Shown: positions 1 to 5,835 of the stretch, piece by piece | How positions within the stretch are numbered: the stretch's first letter is position 1 | Layout of the letters: every line of letters starts with the position of its first letter | The notes under the pieces: generated by a model | The model's database searches: none | What the model saw: only the letters and a program-made list of their open reading frames with translations | Told to the model about the DNA's origin: nothing | Position numbers and translations under genes: made by a program | Source: JAQUVS01 sp964389735 | Lineage (GTDB): Bacteria; Bacillota_I; Bacilli_A; RF39; UBA660 | Assembly: GCA_964389735.1 (NCBI GenBank) | Contig: CAYMEJ010000037.1 | Location: forward strand, 1-8,863 | Reading direction: 5' to 3' | Length of the DNA stretch: 8,863 nt

Positions 1-12
1 TTAAAAGGCAAT

Positions 13-89
13 GGACCCTTAGCTCAGTTGGTTAGAGCATCCGGCTCATAACCGGACGGTCGTAGGTTCGAGTCCTACAGGGTCCACCA
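13..89 (+). tRNA. tRNA with CAU anticodon, probably tRNA-Ile2 (elongator Met possible)
   Basis: A complete 77-base cloverleaf is visible. The acceptor stem GGACCCT pairs with AGGGTCC, the D arm is GCTC/GAGC, the anticodon stem TCCGG/CCGGA encloses the loop CTCATAA (anticodon CAT), the T arm is intact, discriminator A86 follows, and CCA is encoded at 87-89. The first acceptor pair is G-C, not the unpaired C1/A72 of a bacterial initiator, so this is not tRNA-fMet. The C4-G69 and C5-G68 acceptor pairs are known recognition features for the lysidine synthetase TilS, which turns such a tRNA into an AUA-reading isoleucine tRNA; that favours Ile2. Software that reads only the anticodon will call it Met. 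Confidence 0.95.
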
Positions 90-92
90 TCT

Positions 93-177
93 GCGGGTAT
101 GGCGGAATTGGCAGACGCACTAGACTTAGGATCTAGCGCCGAGAGGCTTGCAGGTTCAACTCCTGTTACCCGCACCA
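93..177 (+). tRNA. tRNA-Leu (UAG anticodon)
   Basis: An 85-base class II tRNA starts three bases after the previous one. The acceptor stem GCGGGTA pairs with TACCCGC, the anticodon stem CTAGA/TCTAG encloses CTTAGGA (anticodon TAG), a long variable arm typical of leucine tRNA follows, and CCA is encoded at 175-177. It decodes CUN leucine codons. The tight spacing suggests both tRNAs are processed from one transcript that probably begins upstream of the window. Confidence 0.96.
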
Positions 178-207
178 AACTGAGCATTACTTGATTATTC
201 AAGTTAT

Positions 208-232
208 AACAACTAGTAATAGTTGTTTTTTT
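208..232 (+). terminator. Rho-independent terminator of the tRNA transcript
   Basis: The arms AACAACTA (208-215) and TAGTTGTT (220-227) pair around the four-base loop GTAA and run straight into a T tract ending at 232. It closes the tRNA transcript 30 bases after the tRNA-Leu CCA end. Confidence 0.85.
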
Positions 233-244
233 GTATCTTAATTG

Positions 245-253
245 TGATATAAT
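245..253 (+). promoter_or_regulatory. Extended -10 promoter for the ART-like gene
   Basis: TGA followed by TATAAT (248-253) is a perfect extended -10 element. No good -35 hexamer lies 16-18 bases upstream; that position is filled by the T tract of the tRNA terminator. Transcription would start near 260, leaving a leader of only about 11 bases. Confidence 0.7.
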
Positions 254-270
254 TAGGTAGTTGGTATACT

Positions 271-690
271 ATGATATTTTTTGAAGATTTTATATGGAAA
301 ACTGATCATTATGCTTATCATATTACTAGGACTAATAATTTATTAACTATTAAAAATAATGGATTAATTCCAAAATGTGGTGAAAGAAGTCTTATAAATA
401 ATGATAGTAGAAAAGCTATATATTTTTTTGACTCATTATATTCTATTGATGATTGGATTGAAGCTTTATATAATAATAAAAATATAGAAAGTTTAGAATT
501 ATTAAGGTTTAATTTAAAAAACAGAAAATGGCATTCTCAAAATTCTGATATTGGTAATTTTTATTTATGTAATCCTGTTTTACCAAAAAGAATAGAATTA
601 TTAAAAAGAGAAGATGAAGAAGGACATATGTTTAATATAAATGATGTTATATTACAAAAAAAATTAATATGGGAATCTTTACGAAAGTAA
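271..690 (+). CDS. Small protein resembling the DarT/ADP-ribosyltransferase fold, function unknown
   Basis: This 139-residue protein has no signal peptide or membrane segment, so it is probably cytosolic. Seen: an N-terminal Y-H-I-T block (residues 16-19), then N-L-L-T-I-K-x-N-G-L-I-P (23-34), then a hydrophobic A-I-Y-F-F strand (49-53), and late N-P-V-L-P-K-R-I-E (101-109). The order 'HIT, NL..I...GL.P, strand, P..I' recalls DarT and related ADP-ribosyltransferase-fold proteins, where His, Tyr and Glu contact NAD; H17, Y51 and E109 are possible equivalents, by inference only. The start ATG is the first in frame after an upstream TAA at 250-252. The Shine-Dalgarno site is weak (AGG at 255-257, 13 bases away), in keeping with the short leader. 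The gene stands alone between two terminators with no antitoxin-like partner. It lies directly after a tRNA cluster, a common place for accessory genes, but no integrase or duplicated tRNA end is present. Confidence 0.75.
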   Translation: MIFFEDFIWKTDHYAYHITRTNNLLTIKNNGLIPKCGERSLINNDSRKAIYFFDSLYSIDDWIEALYNNKNIESLELLRFNLKNRKWHSQNSDIGNFYLCNPVLPKRIELLKREDEEGHMFNINDVILQKKLIWESLRK

Positions 691-696
691 ATACAT

Positions 697-723
697 AAAG
701 CAATTTAACAATTGCTTTTTTTT
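697..723 (+). terminator. Rho-independent terminator after the ART-like gene
   Basis: The arms AAAGCAATT (697-705) and AATTGCTTT (710-718) form a nine-pair stem with loop TAAC, continuing into an uninterrupted T run to 723. It begins six bases after the stop codon. Confidence 0.9.
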
Positions 724-731
724 ATGTTTTA

Positions 732-740
732 TGGTATAAT
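732..740 (+). promoter_or_regulatory. Extended -10 promoter for the kinase-like gene
   Basis: TGG followed by TATAAT (735-740) is a perfect extended -10 element, 11 bases after the previous terminator's T run. The only -35-like match, TTGCTT (712-717), is part of that terminator. The expected start is near 747, giving a leader of about 20 bases with a strong AAAGGGG ribosome site (752-758). Confidence 0.8.
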
Positions 741-766
741 ATGCAAGTATTAAAGGGGTAATATTT

Positions 767-1447
767 ATGTTGATTTATACAGATGGTAGTAAGATTAATG
801 AAGATGATATTGAAATTTTAACATCAGGTGGAGAAAGTGATATTTATAAAATTAAAAACGAAGATAAAGTATTAAAATTGTATTTTGATGAAGCTATTGA
901 TAATGATGTTATTACAATAGCTAATAGATTAATTAATATAAAATTAAGAAATTTTGTATTTCCAGATGAAATAGTATTAAAAAATGGTAAAGGTGTTGCA
1001 ACTCATAAATTTGCTGGATATACTATGAGATATATTAATAGTAAATCGATAGAAGGTTTATTTACTGCTAGTTCCGATATTGTTCATAAGAATATGTATA
1101 GTCTTCGTGATCAAATTGAAGAAACTTCGAAACATAAAATTATTATTAATGATTTTATTCCATTAAATACTTTATATTGTAATGATGAAGTATATGTAGT
1201 TGATTCAAGTTTATATGGTTATGAACCTAGACTTGATCCTGATATTGCTTATAGTATAAATATGGGTAAATATAATTCTTATTTTAGAAAGTTATTTTAT
1301 AAAATGTTACCTATGTGTGATGAATCAACTAAATCAATTAGTAAAATAGATGATGTAACTGAGGGAGATTATTTAAGCTATGTAGATGAAAACTTAAAAG
1401 ATGATGATAATCTATTATTACTTACTAAAAGGATTTTAAAAAAATAA
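767..1447 (+). CDS. Small protein-kinase-fold protein, degenerate active site
   Basis: The 226-residue protein has the outline of the protein kinase/aminoglycoside phosphotransferase fold. Seen: a glycine-rich G-G-E-S-D-I-Y-K loop (21-28) followed by V-L-K-L-Y with candidate ATP-binding Lys37; then I-N-D-F-I-P-L-N (127-134), which resembles a catalytic loop with D129 and N134 in the spacing of the kinase D(x)4N motif; then V-Y-V-V-D-S-S (142-148), where D146 sits where the DFG aspartate would be. The length is short for a kinase and the catalytic loop lacks the usual His/Gly and Arg/Lys, so activity is uncertain. It has no signal peptide or membrane segment. The start is supported by AAAGGGG (752-758), eight bases upstream. 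The gene is monocistronic, with its own promoter and terminator. Substrate unknown. A pseudokinase or a small-molecule kinase are both possible. Confidence 0.75.
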   Translation: MLIYTDGSKINEDDIEILTSGGESDIYKIKNEDKVLKLYFDEAIDNDVITIANRLINIKLRNFVFPDEIVLKNGKGVATHKFAGYTMRYINSKSIEGLFTASSDIVHKNMYSLRDQIEETSKHKIIINDFIPLNTLYCNDEVYVVDSSLYGYEPRLDPDIAYSINMGKYNSYFRKLFYKMLPMCDESTKSISKIDDVTEGDYLSYVDENLKDDDNLLLLTKRILKK

Positions 1448-1471
1448 TACTTTATATAAGTATTTTTTTTT
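1446..1471 (+). terminator. Rho-independent terminator overlapping the stop codon
   Basis: AATACTT (1446-1452) pairs with AAGTATT (1458-1464) around a five-base loop, followed by a T run to 1471. The last two bases of the TAA stop (1445-1447) form the foot of the stem, so the signal starts inside the gene end. Confidence 0.8.
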
Positions 1472-1479
1472 GTTATAAT
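1471..1479 (+). promoter_or_regulatory. Possible distal extended -10 element before the surface-protein gene
   Basis: TGT followed by TATAAT (1474-1479) fits an extended -10 and directly abuts the terminator T run. A second, identical element lies nearer the gene at 1530-1538, so this may be a weaker distal promoter or chance in very AT-rich sequence. Confidence 0.4.
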
Positions 1480-1529
1480 TTTATTACATAAAATATTATT
1501 TATTAGTAATTTATTTTTTATAATATTTG

Positions 1530-1538
1530 TGTTATAAT
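1530..1538 (+). promoter_or_regulatory. Extended -10 promoter for the surface-protein gene
   Basis: TGT followed by TATAAT (1533-1538) is a perfect extended -10. Transcription should begin near 1545, with a GAGAGG ribosome site at 1553-1558, ten bases before the ATG. The intergenic stretch 1472-1568 holds only this element, the distal copy at 1471, and AT-rich sequence. Confidence 0.75.
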
Positions 1539-1568
1539 TCTTATATAATAAAGAGAGGTATATAAAAA

Positions 1569-2927
1569 ATGAAAAAAAATATATTAAAATCGATTATGTA
1601 TTTTTCATTATTAGCATTATTAATAGTTCCTATTGTAAATGTTAATGCTGAAAATTTGGTTACTTCAATTGAGGTAAGTGAAGAAACAATTAATTTAAAT
1701 GTAGGAGGAAATAAGACAATTACTCCAACAGTATTACCAGCTGATGCAGATGATTTAAGTGTTACTTATACAAGTAGTAATCCTAATGTGGCTACTGTTG
1801 ATGAAAATGGTAAGGTAGTTGGTGTTGCTGCAGGTAATGCTGAGATAACAATTACTAGTGTTAATGCTAGTAGTGTTACAAAAAAGGTTGCAGTAAATGT
1901 TCAACAAGCAAAAAGTGGGGATTTTAATTTAAAATCTTTAGAAGTTGTTGGATATAAGATTAGTCCAAGTTTTACTGCTAGTAATAAAGCATATACTTTA
2001 ACTGTACCTGCTAATATTACAAAAGTAACTATTAAGGCAGAAACTAATGATAGTACTGCTTCTGTTGCTGGTACTGGTAGTTTTTCTTTAGCAGCATCAG
2101 GTGATTCTACAGCTAAGATTACTGTTACAGCAGAAGATGGTGGTAAGAAAACTTATACAGTAAAAATAACTAAGGAAGAAACAAATTTAGATTTAAAAAC
2201 TTTGAAAGTAAAAGGTCAAACTTTAAATCAAACTTTCTCAGCTGATGTTACTGATTATACAATGGATGTAGAATATGCTATTGAAAGATTAAGTATTACT
2301 GCAGCAGCTAGTGATTCTACTGCTAAAGTAACAGTAAATAATGGAAAAGCTATTAATTTAGTAGTTGGTGAAAATAAAATTGTTGTTACTGTTAAAGATA
2401 CTTATGGAAACACAAAAAATTATAATATTGTAGTTACAAGAAAAGATGAAGAGGAAGAAGAAAACACTAATAGTACTTCTACAGTTACTAGTGTAGCTCC
2501 AGTTATTGATACTAGTTCTAATACTAAGAATCATACTCTTCAATATGTTTTAGTTACAATAGGATGCATTCTATTATTAGCAATTGCAGGATTTGGAATT
2601 TACTTCTTTGTTAAAACTGAAGATCCAGCAAAGAAAAAAGCTAAATTAGAAAAAAAACTTGCTAAGAAAAATTTAAAAGTAAAAGAAGATAAAATAGAAA
2701 GTGCTTTAGTTGAAGCAGAAGTTGCTAAAGTAGAAGAAGAAATAGAAGATTCTGAAGAACAAGATGATAGTGAAGAAGAATCAGATTATACTGATGAAGA
2801 TTATGAAGAATATGACGAAGAAAACGATGAAGTAGTAGAAGATATTAATGATCAAGATACTATTGAATTTGAAAGACCTAGGCCTTCTAGAAGAATGTCT
2901 AGATATAGCGATGAAGAAGATGAATAA
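1569..2927 (+). CDS. Secreted single-pass surface protein: Big_2 plus two cadherin-like domains, long charged cytoplasmic tail
   Basis: The protein has 452 residues. Residues 1-27 form a signal peptide (K-rich start, hydrophobic core, cleavage expected after V-N-A). Residues 30-111 form a bacterial Ig-like Big_2 domain, with the typical T-Y-T-S-S-N-P-N-V-A-T-V-D and G-K-V-V-G-V-A-A-G blocks. About 119-201 and 207-291 are two copies of the cadherin-like beta-sandwich domain (each starting L-K-S/T-L-x-V-x-G, with Y-T-x-x-V midway and ending K-x-Y-x-x-x-x-T). A Ser/Thr/Asn-rich linker leads to a transmembrane helix at 326-348. The 104-residue tail has a Lys-rich stretch (355-375, inside-positive), a long Glu/Asp-rich stretch (382-435), then an Arg patch (436-445) and an acidic end. 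The expected topology is outer domains facing outward, tail in the cytosol. There is no LPXTG sorting signal. These domains usually serve in adhesion or as structural spacers; the ligand is unknown. The gene stands alone. Confidence 0.88.
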   Translation: MKKNILKSIMYFSLLALLIVPIVNVNAENLVTSIEVSEETINLNVGGNKTITPTVLPADADDLSVTYTSSNPNVATVDENGKVVGVAAGNAEITITSVNASSVTKKVAVNVQQAKSGDFNLKSLEVVGYKISPSFTASNKAYTLTVPANITKVTIKAETNDSTASVAGTGSFSLAASGDSTAKITVTAEDGGKKTYTVKITKEETNLDLKTLKVKGQTLNQTFSADVTDYTMDVEYAIERLSITAAASDSTAKVTVNNGKAINLVVGENKIVVTVKDTYGNTKNYNIVVTRKDEEEEENTNSTSTVTSVAPVIDTSSNTKNHTLQYVLVTIGCILLLAIAGFGIYFFVKTEDPAKKKAKLEKKLAKKNLKVKEDKIESALVEAEVAKVEEEIEDSEEQDDSEEESDYTDEDYEEYDEENDEVVEDINDQDTIEFERPRPSRRMSRYSDEEDE

Positions 2928-2938
2928 TCTTCTTTTTT
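2914..2938 (+). terminator. Rho-independent terminator built over the end of the surface-protein gene
   Basis: AAGAAGAT (2914-2921) pairs with ATCTTCTT (2927-2934) as an eight-pair stem, with the five-base loop containing most of the TAA stop (2925-2927); a T run follows to 2938. The 5' arm encodes the last residues of the acidic tail. Confidence 0.85.
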
Positions 2939-2958
2939 CTTTATTTTAAAACTTTTTA

Positions 2959-2967
2959 TGTTATAAT
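2959..2967 (+). promoter_or_regulatory. Extended -10 promoter for tkt
   Basis: TGT followed by TATAAT (2962-2967) is a perfect extended -10, preceded by a T-rich stretch. The sequence 17 bases upstream (2939-2944, CTTTAT) does not resemble a -35. The start is expected near 2974, just before the AGGAG ribosome site (2976-2980). Confidence 0.8.
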
Positions 2968-2989
2968 ACTAATATAGGAGCTGATAGAT

Positions 2990-4987
2990 ATGTTAGATAT
3001 ATTTTTCAAATCAAAAGAAGAAGAAATAAATGAGGTAAAAATAGTTAATAATATAAGATCATTAGGTATTGATATGATTAATGAAGCTAAGAGTGGACAT
3101 CCAGGTATTGTATTAGGTGCTGCTCCAATTATATACACTTTATATGCTAGACATATGAGATTTAATCCAGAGGATCCTAATTGGATTAATAGAGATAGAT
3201 TTGTTCTTTCATGTGGTCATGCATCAGCTTTGTTATATTCAACATTATTTATGGCAGGTTATGATTTAACAATTGAAGATTTAAAACAATTTAGGCAAAT
3301 TGGTTCTAAAACACCAGGACATCCTGAAATTAATATTACTCCAGGTGTTGATATGAGTACTGGACCTTTAGGACAAGGTTTTGCTAGTAGTGTTGGTATG
3401 GCAATAGCAGAAACTTATTTATCTAGTTATTATCAAAATAAGAAGGTTAATTTAATAGATCATTATACATATGTTATGTGTAGTGATGGAGATTTAATGG
3501 AAGGTATTTCTTATGAAGCAGCTAGTTTGGCTGGTACATTAAAATTAAATAAATTAATAGTATTATATGATTCTAATAATATTTGTTTAGATGGAAGTAC
3601 ATCTTTAGTATTTAATGATAATATTACTGGTAGATTTGAATCATTAAATTGGAATGTTATTGAGGTTAATGATGGTGAAGATGTTAGTGCTATAGATAAG
3701 GCTATAACAAAAGCAAAAGAGTCTACTAATAAACCATCATTAATAATTGTAAAAACAGTTATTGGTAAATTTTCTAAGAATCAAGGTACAAATAAAGTAC
3801 ATGGTAATCCACTTAGTGAAGAAGATATATTAGAATTAAAGAAAAATATTGGAGTAAGAGAAATTCCTTTTACTATTAGTGAAGAAGCTATTACTAGTTT
3901 TAAAGGATTAATTTCATCTAGAAATACTGAATATTATAATAATTGGGTTAAATTATGTGAAAAGTTAGACGAAAGTGATAAAGAAGAATTTGAGTCTTTG
4001 AAAGAAAATAATGCTTGTATTAAAGTATCTGATATTGATATTACTATTCCTGAAGATAAAATGGAATCTACTAGAGTTTCTTCTGGTAAAGTACTAAATT
4101 CTATATCAAAAAATAATTCTTTATTAGTGGGAGGAAGTGCAGATTTATTTTCTTCTTGTAAGAATTATGTAGATGATGGTGGAGATTATTCTAGTTCAAA
4201 TAGATTGGGTAAAAATATTTGGTTTGGTATTAGAGAACATTCTATGGGTGCAATATTAAATGGTATGGCATTATCTGGTATTAGACCATATGGTTCTACT
4301 TTCTTATCATTTAGCGATTATATGAAACCTGCAATTAGGGAAGCTGCAATTATGAATTTACCAACAATATATTTATTTAGCCATGATTCTATTGGAGTAG
4401 GGGAAGATGGCCCTACTCATCAACCGATTGAACAGTTATCAATGTTAAGAAGTATTCCTAATTTGGAAGTATTTAGACCTGCTGATATTAATGAGGTGTT
4501 AGGTACATATAAAACTGTTTTATCTAAAAAGAATGGTCCTAGTGCTATTATATTAGGTAGAAATAATGTACCAATACATGAAACTACTAGTGTTAATGAT
4601 GTTAGTAAAGGTGCTTATATTGTTAAAGATGGTGGTTCTATTATTAATGGTATTATAATTGCAACAGGTGAAGAATTATCTTTAGCACTTGAAGTAAGTT
4701 CTAAATTACAAGAAAAAGGTTTAAATATAAGAGTAATTAGTATGCCTTCAATTGAAAGATTTGAAGAACAAGAACAATCTTATAAAGATGAATTATTACC
4801 AGTTGGTATTAAGACTTTTGTTATTGAAGCAGGATCTTCTAATCCTTGGTATAAATATGTATATAACGAAAAATATTTAATTACAATTAATGAATTTGGT
4901 GTTAGTGGTAAATATAAAGATGTATATAAAAAGTTTGGATTTGATTCTGAAACAGTTACAAATAAAATAGAAGAATTATTAAAGTAA
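2990..4987 (+). CDS. tkt: Transketolase
   Basis: This thiamine diphosphate (ThDP)-dependent enzyme moves two-carbon units between sugar phosphates in the non-oxidative pentose phosphate pathway, giving ribose 5-phosphate and linking to glycolysis. At 665 residues it is the normal full length. Seen in order: the S-G-H-P-G substrate/cofactor loop (35-39); R-D-R-F-V-L-S-x-G-H-A-S; G-P-L-G-Q-G; the ThDP motif S-D-G-D-L-M-E-G (165-172), closing with D-S-N-N (194-197); in the middle domain G-G-S-A-D-L and the catalytic Glu in R-E-H (415-417, E416), then G-V-G-E-D-G-P-T-H-Q-P; then a C-terminal domain. The ATG is preceded by AGGAG (2976-2980), nine bases upstream. The next genes downstream, sirA and yneF, follow tkt in Bacillus as well, although here a strong terminator separates tkt from sirA. 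No missing catalytic residue was found. Confidence 0.97.
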   Translation: MLDIFFKSKEEEINEVKIVNNIRSLGIDMINEAKSGHPGIVLGAAPIIYTLYARHMRFNPEDPNWINRDRFVLSCGHASALLYSTLFMAGYDLTIEDLKQFRQIGSKTPGHPEINITPGVDMSTGPLGQGFASSVGMAIAETYLSSYYQNKKVNLIDHYTYVMCSDGDLMEGISYEAASLAGTLKLNKLIVLYDSNNICLDGSTSLVFNDNITGRFESLNWNVIEVNDGEDVSAIDKAITKAKESTNKPSLIIVKTVIGKFSKNQGTNKVHGNPLSEEDILELKKNIGVREIPFTISEEAITSFKGLISSRNTEYYNNWVKLCEKLDESDKEEFESLKENNACIKVSDIDITIPEDKMESTRVSSGKVLNSISKNNSLLVGGSADLFSSCKNYVDDGGDYSSSNRLGKNIWFGIREHSMGAILNGMALSGIRPYGSTFLSFSDYMKPAIREAAIMNLPTIYLFSHDSIGVGEDGPTHQPIEQLSMLRSIPNLEVFRPADINEVLGTYKTVLSKKNGPSAIILGRNNVPIHETTSVNDVSKGAYIVKDGGSIINGIIIATGEELSLALEVSSKLQEKGLNIRVISMPSIERFEEQEQSYKDELLPVGIKTFVIEAGSSNPWYKYVYNEKYLITINEFGVSGKYKDVYKKFGFDSETVTNKIEELLK

Positions 4988-5011
4988 GAAACGACATATT
5001 TCTTACTTTTT
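4981..5011 (+). terminator. Strong Rho-independent terminator overlapping the tkt stop codon
   Basis: AAAGTAAGAAA (4981-4991) pairs with TTTCTTACTTT (4999-5009) over eleven perfect pairs, with a seven-base loop and a T tract. The TAA stop (4985-4987) lies inside the 5' arm, so a ribosome finishing tkt would cover part of the hairpin. Confidence 0.92.
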
Positions 5012-5017
5012 ATTTTA

Positions 5018-5023
5018 TATAAT
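5018..5023 (+). promoter_or_regulatory. Possible -10 element for the sirA-like gene
   Basis: A perfect TATAAT lies 7 bases after the tkt terminator's T tract but lacks the upstream TG seen at most other promoters here. Transcription would begin near 5030, right at the ribosome site GGTGAT, leaving a leader of about ten bases. Confidence 0.5.
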
Positions 5024-5029
5024 TTTATT

Positions 5030-5035
5030 GGTGAT
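5030..5035 (+). promoter_or_regulatory. Ribosome binding site that decides the sirA start
   Basis: GGTGAT can pair with the 16S anti-Shine-Dalgarno. It sits four bases before the ATG at 5040 but only one base before the ATG at 5037, and it overlaps the in-frame TTG (5028) and GTG (5031). This favours 5040 as the start. Confidence 0.6.
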
Positions 5036-5039
5036 AATG

Positions 5040-5465
5040 ATGAGAAAATATTATATTTTTAATTTAAAGAAAGAATTTATTAATCTATATAGAGATTATC
5101 CTAGTACTTTATATAATAATTTAAAACATTTATATTATATTAATAAGAATGATATTGAGTATGGAATAGATTTATTTAATCAATTAGTTAATACAATAGA
5201 CAAATATAATATAAATAAAGATATATATATTAAATATCATAAAGATATGGCTTATTCTAAATTAAGGGATAAACATATTATTAATAATTTATATAAAGAT
5301 GAAGTTAGTATACTTACTATTAAAAATAGTTTTATGTTACTAGAATCTAATAATAATTATTCTTCTTTTTTTAATATCCTTTCTAAATATAATGAAAATT
5401 ATTTTGTATGTGATTTTAAATATCAGGATTATTTTTTCTTAAGTGATATTAAAGTTCTTGTATAA
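5040..5465 (+). CDS. sirA: SirA-like protein, probable regulator of DnaA (replication initiation)
   Basis: This 141-residue protein is rich in Asn, Lys, Tyr and Ile. In Bacillus, SirA (YneE) binds domain I of DnaA and stops new rounds of replication during sporulation. Two things support the assignment here. The N-terminus M-R-K-Y-Y-I-F-x-L-K-K-E-F matches the family's opening 'YY.YLIKEEF', and F-V-C-D-F-K-Y-Q-D-Y-F-F-L-S-D-I-K (122-138) matches the conserved C-terminal block of SirA. The order tkt - sirA - yneF also matches B. subtilis. Overall identity looks low, so this is a divergent member and the DnaA-binding role is inferred. Four in-frame starts compete (TTG 5028, GTG 5031, ATG 5037, ATG 5040); 5040 has the best spacing to GGTGAT. 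No terminator follows, so it may be co-transcribed with yneF, 42 bases downstream. Confidence 0.75.
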   Translation: MRKYYIFNLKKEFINLYRDYPSTLYNNLKHLYYINKNDIEYGIDLFNQLVNTIDKYNINKDIYIKYHKDMAYSKLRDKHIINNLYKDEVSILTIKNSFMLLESNNNYSSFFNILSKYNENYFVCDFKYQDYFFLSDIKVLV

Positions 5466-5496
5466 TTCATATATTTTTAGTAAAATAGAATACAAG
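5457..5496 (+). promoter_or_regulatory. Possible hairpin masking the yneF ribosome binding site; TATAAT within it
   Basis: CTTGTAT (5457-5463) is perfectly complementary to ATACAAG (5490-5496). The first arm contains the end of sirA and the start of its TAA stop (5463-5465); the second contains the AAGG half of the yneF ribosome site (AAGGAGA, 5494-5500). A ribosome finishing sirA would open this stem and free the yneF site. The loop is long (26 bases) and AT-rich, so stability is modest. The same place holds a TATAAT (5461-5466) that could act as a separate -10 for yneF. Confidence 0.35.
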
Positions 5497-5507
5497 GAGA
5501 TGATAAT

Positions 5508-5723
5508 ATGGAAATGTTTTTAGATATATTAAAAGTAGTTGGTATCTTAGTAGTAGGTGCTGTTATAGGTTTCTTTATTGCTAGAAAATATATGATGAAA
5601 TACTTAAAAAAGAATCCACCTATTAATGAAGAAATGATTAAAGCTTTAATGATGCAAATGGGAAGAACTCCTTCTCAAAAACAAGTTAATCAAATGATGA
5701 AATCAATGGATAGATTTAAATAA
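5508..5723 (+). CDS. yneF: YneF family (UPF0154) small membrane protein
   Basis: At 71 residues this is full length for the family and among the most conserved sequences in the window. Seen: one N-terminal transmembrane helix (about 7-25, ending G-F-F-I-A-R-K-Y-M-M), then K-K-N-P-P-I-N-E-E-M (34-43), M-M-Q-M-G and P-S-Q-K-Q-V-N-Q-M-M, the UPF0154 signature blocks. The protein is expected to sit in the cytoplasmic membrane with its C-terminal part in the cytosol. Its biochemical role is not known. It lies just after the sirA-like gene, as in Bacillus. The ATG follows AAGGAGA (5494-5500) by seven bases, and a terminator follows 35 bases after the stop. Confidence 0.94.
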   Translation: MEMFLDILKVVGILVVGAVIGFFIARKYMMKYLKKNPPINEEMIKALMMQMGRTPSQKQVNQMMKSMDRFK

Positions 5724-5758
5724 TTGTAAATAGCATGTAAAAAGAAGTGTAAAATAAG

Positions 5759-5787
5759 AAAGATATATATTCAATTATATCTTTTTT
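5759..5787 (+). terminator. Rho-independent terminator after yneF
   Basis: AAAGATATA (5759-5767) pairs with TATATCTTT (5776-5784), nine pairs around an eight-base loop, followed by T's to 5787 and further T-rich sequence. It ends the sirA-yneF unit. The preceding bases 5724-5758 hold nothing I can recognise. Confidence 0.85.
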
Positions 5788-5799
5788 GTTTTTTATTTA

Positions 5800-5808
5800 T
5801 GTTATAAT
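5800..5808 (+). promoter_or_regulatory. Extended -10 promoter for the sugar-phosphate mutase gene
   Basis: TGT followed by TATAAT (5803-5808) lies within a stretch nearly identical to the tkt promoter (TTTATGTTATAATA, then TA-rich bases). No -35 match is present at 5780-5785. The expected start is near 5815, giving a leader of about 21 bases. Confidence 0.8.
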
Positions 5809-5821
5809 ATTAGTATAAAAT

Positions 5822-5827
5822 AGGAGG
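5822..5827 (+). promoter_or_regulatory. Ribosome binding site that decides the mutase start
   Basis: A full AGGAGG lies eight bases before the ATG at 5836 and five before an in-frame TTG at 5833. The ATG has the more usual spacing and codon, so it is preferred. Confidence 0.8.
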
Positions 5828-5835
5828 AACTATTG

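Noticed and set aside
93..690. Integration of a mobile element at the tRNA-Leu 3' end, carrying the ART-like gene
   Set aside because: I see no duplicate of the tRNA end, no integrase and no change in base composition within the window.
271..1447. The ART-like and kinase-like genes forming a toxin-antitoxin or defence pair
   Set aside because: A strong terminator and a separate promoter lie between them, and neither resembles a known antitoxin.
1491..1528. Inverted repeat AAATATTA / TAATATTT in the gap before the surface-protein gene
   Set aside because: It consists only of A and T with a 22-base loop; such matches are expected by chance at this base composition.
2358..2543. Minus-strand open frame of 61 codons inside the surface-protein gene
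   Set aside because: It is fully antisense to a well-supported gene, has low-complexity composition and no ribosome site; it is a shadow.
2956..3138. Minus-strand open frame of 60 codons over the tkt promoter and start
   Set aside because: It is antisense to the conserved N-terminus of transketolase, and no family is recognisable.
2990..5723. tkt, sirA and yneF as a single operon
   Set aside because: An eleven-pair terminator directly follows tkt; only sirA and yneF lack a terminator between them.
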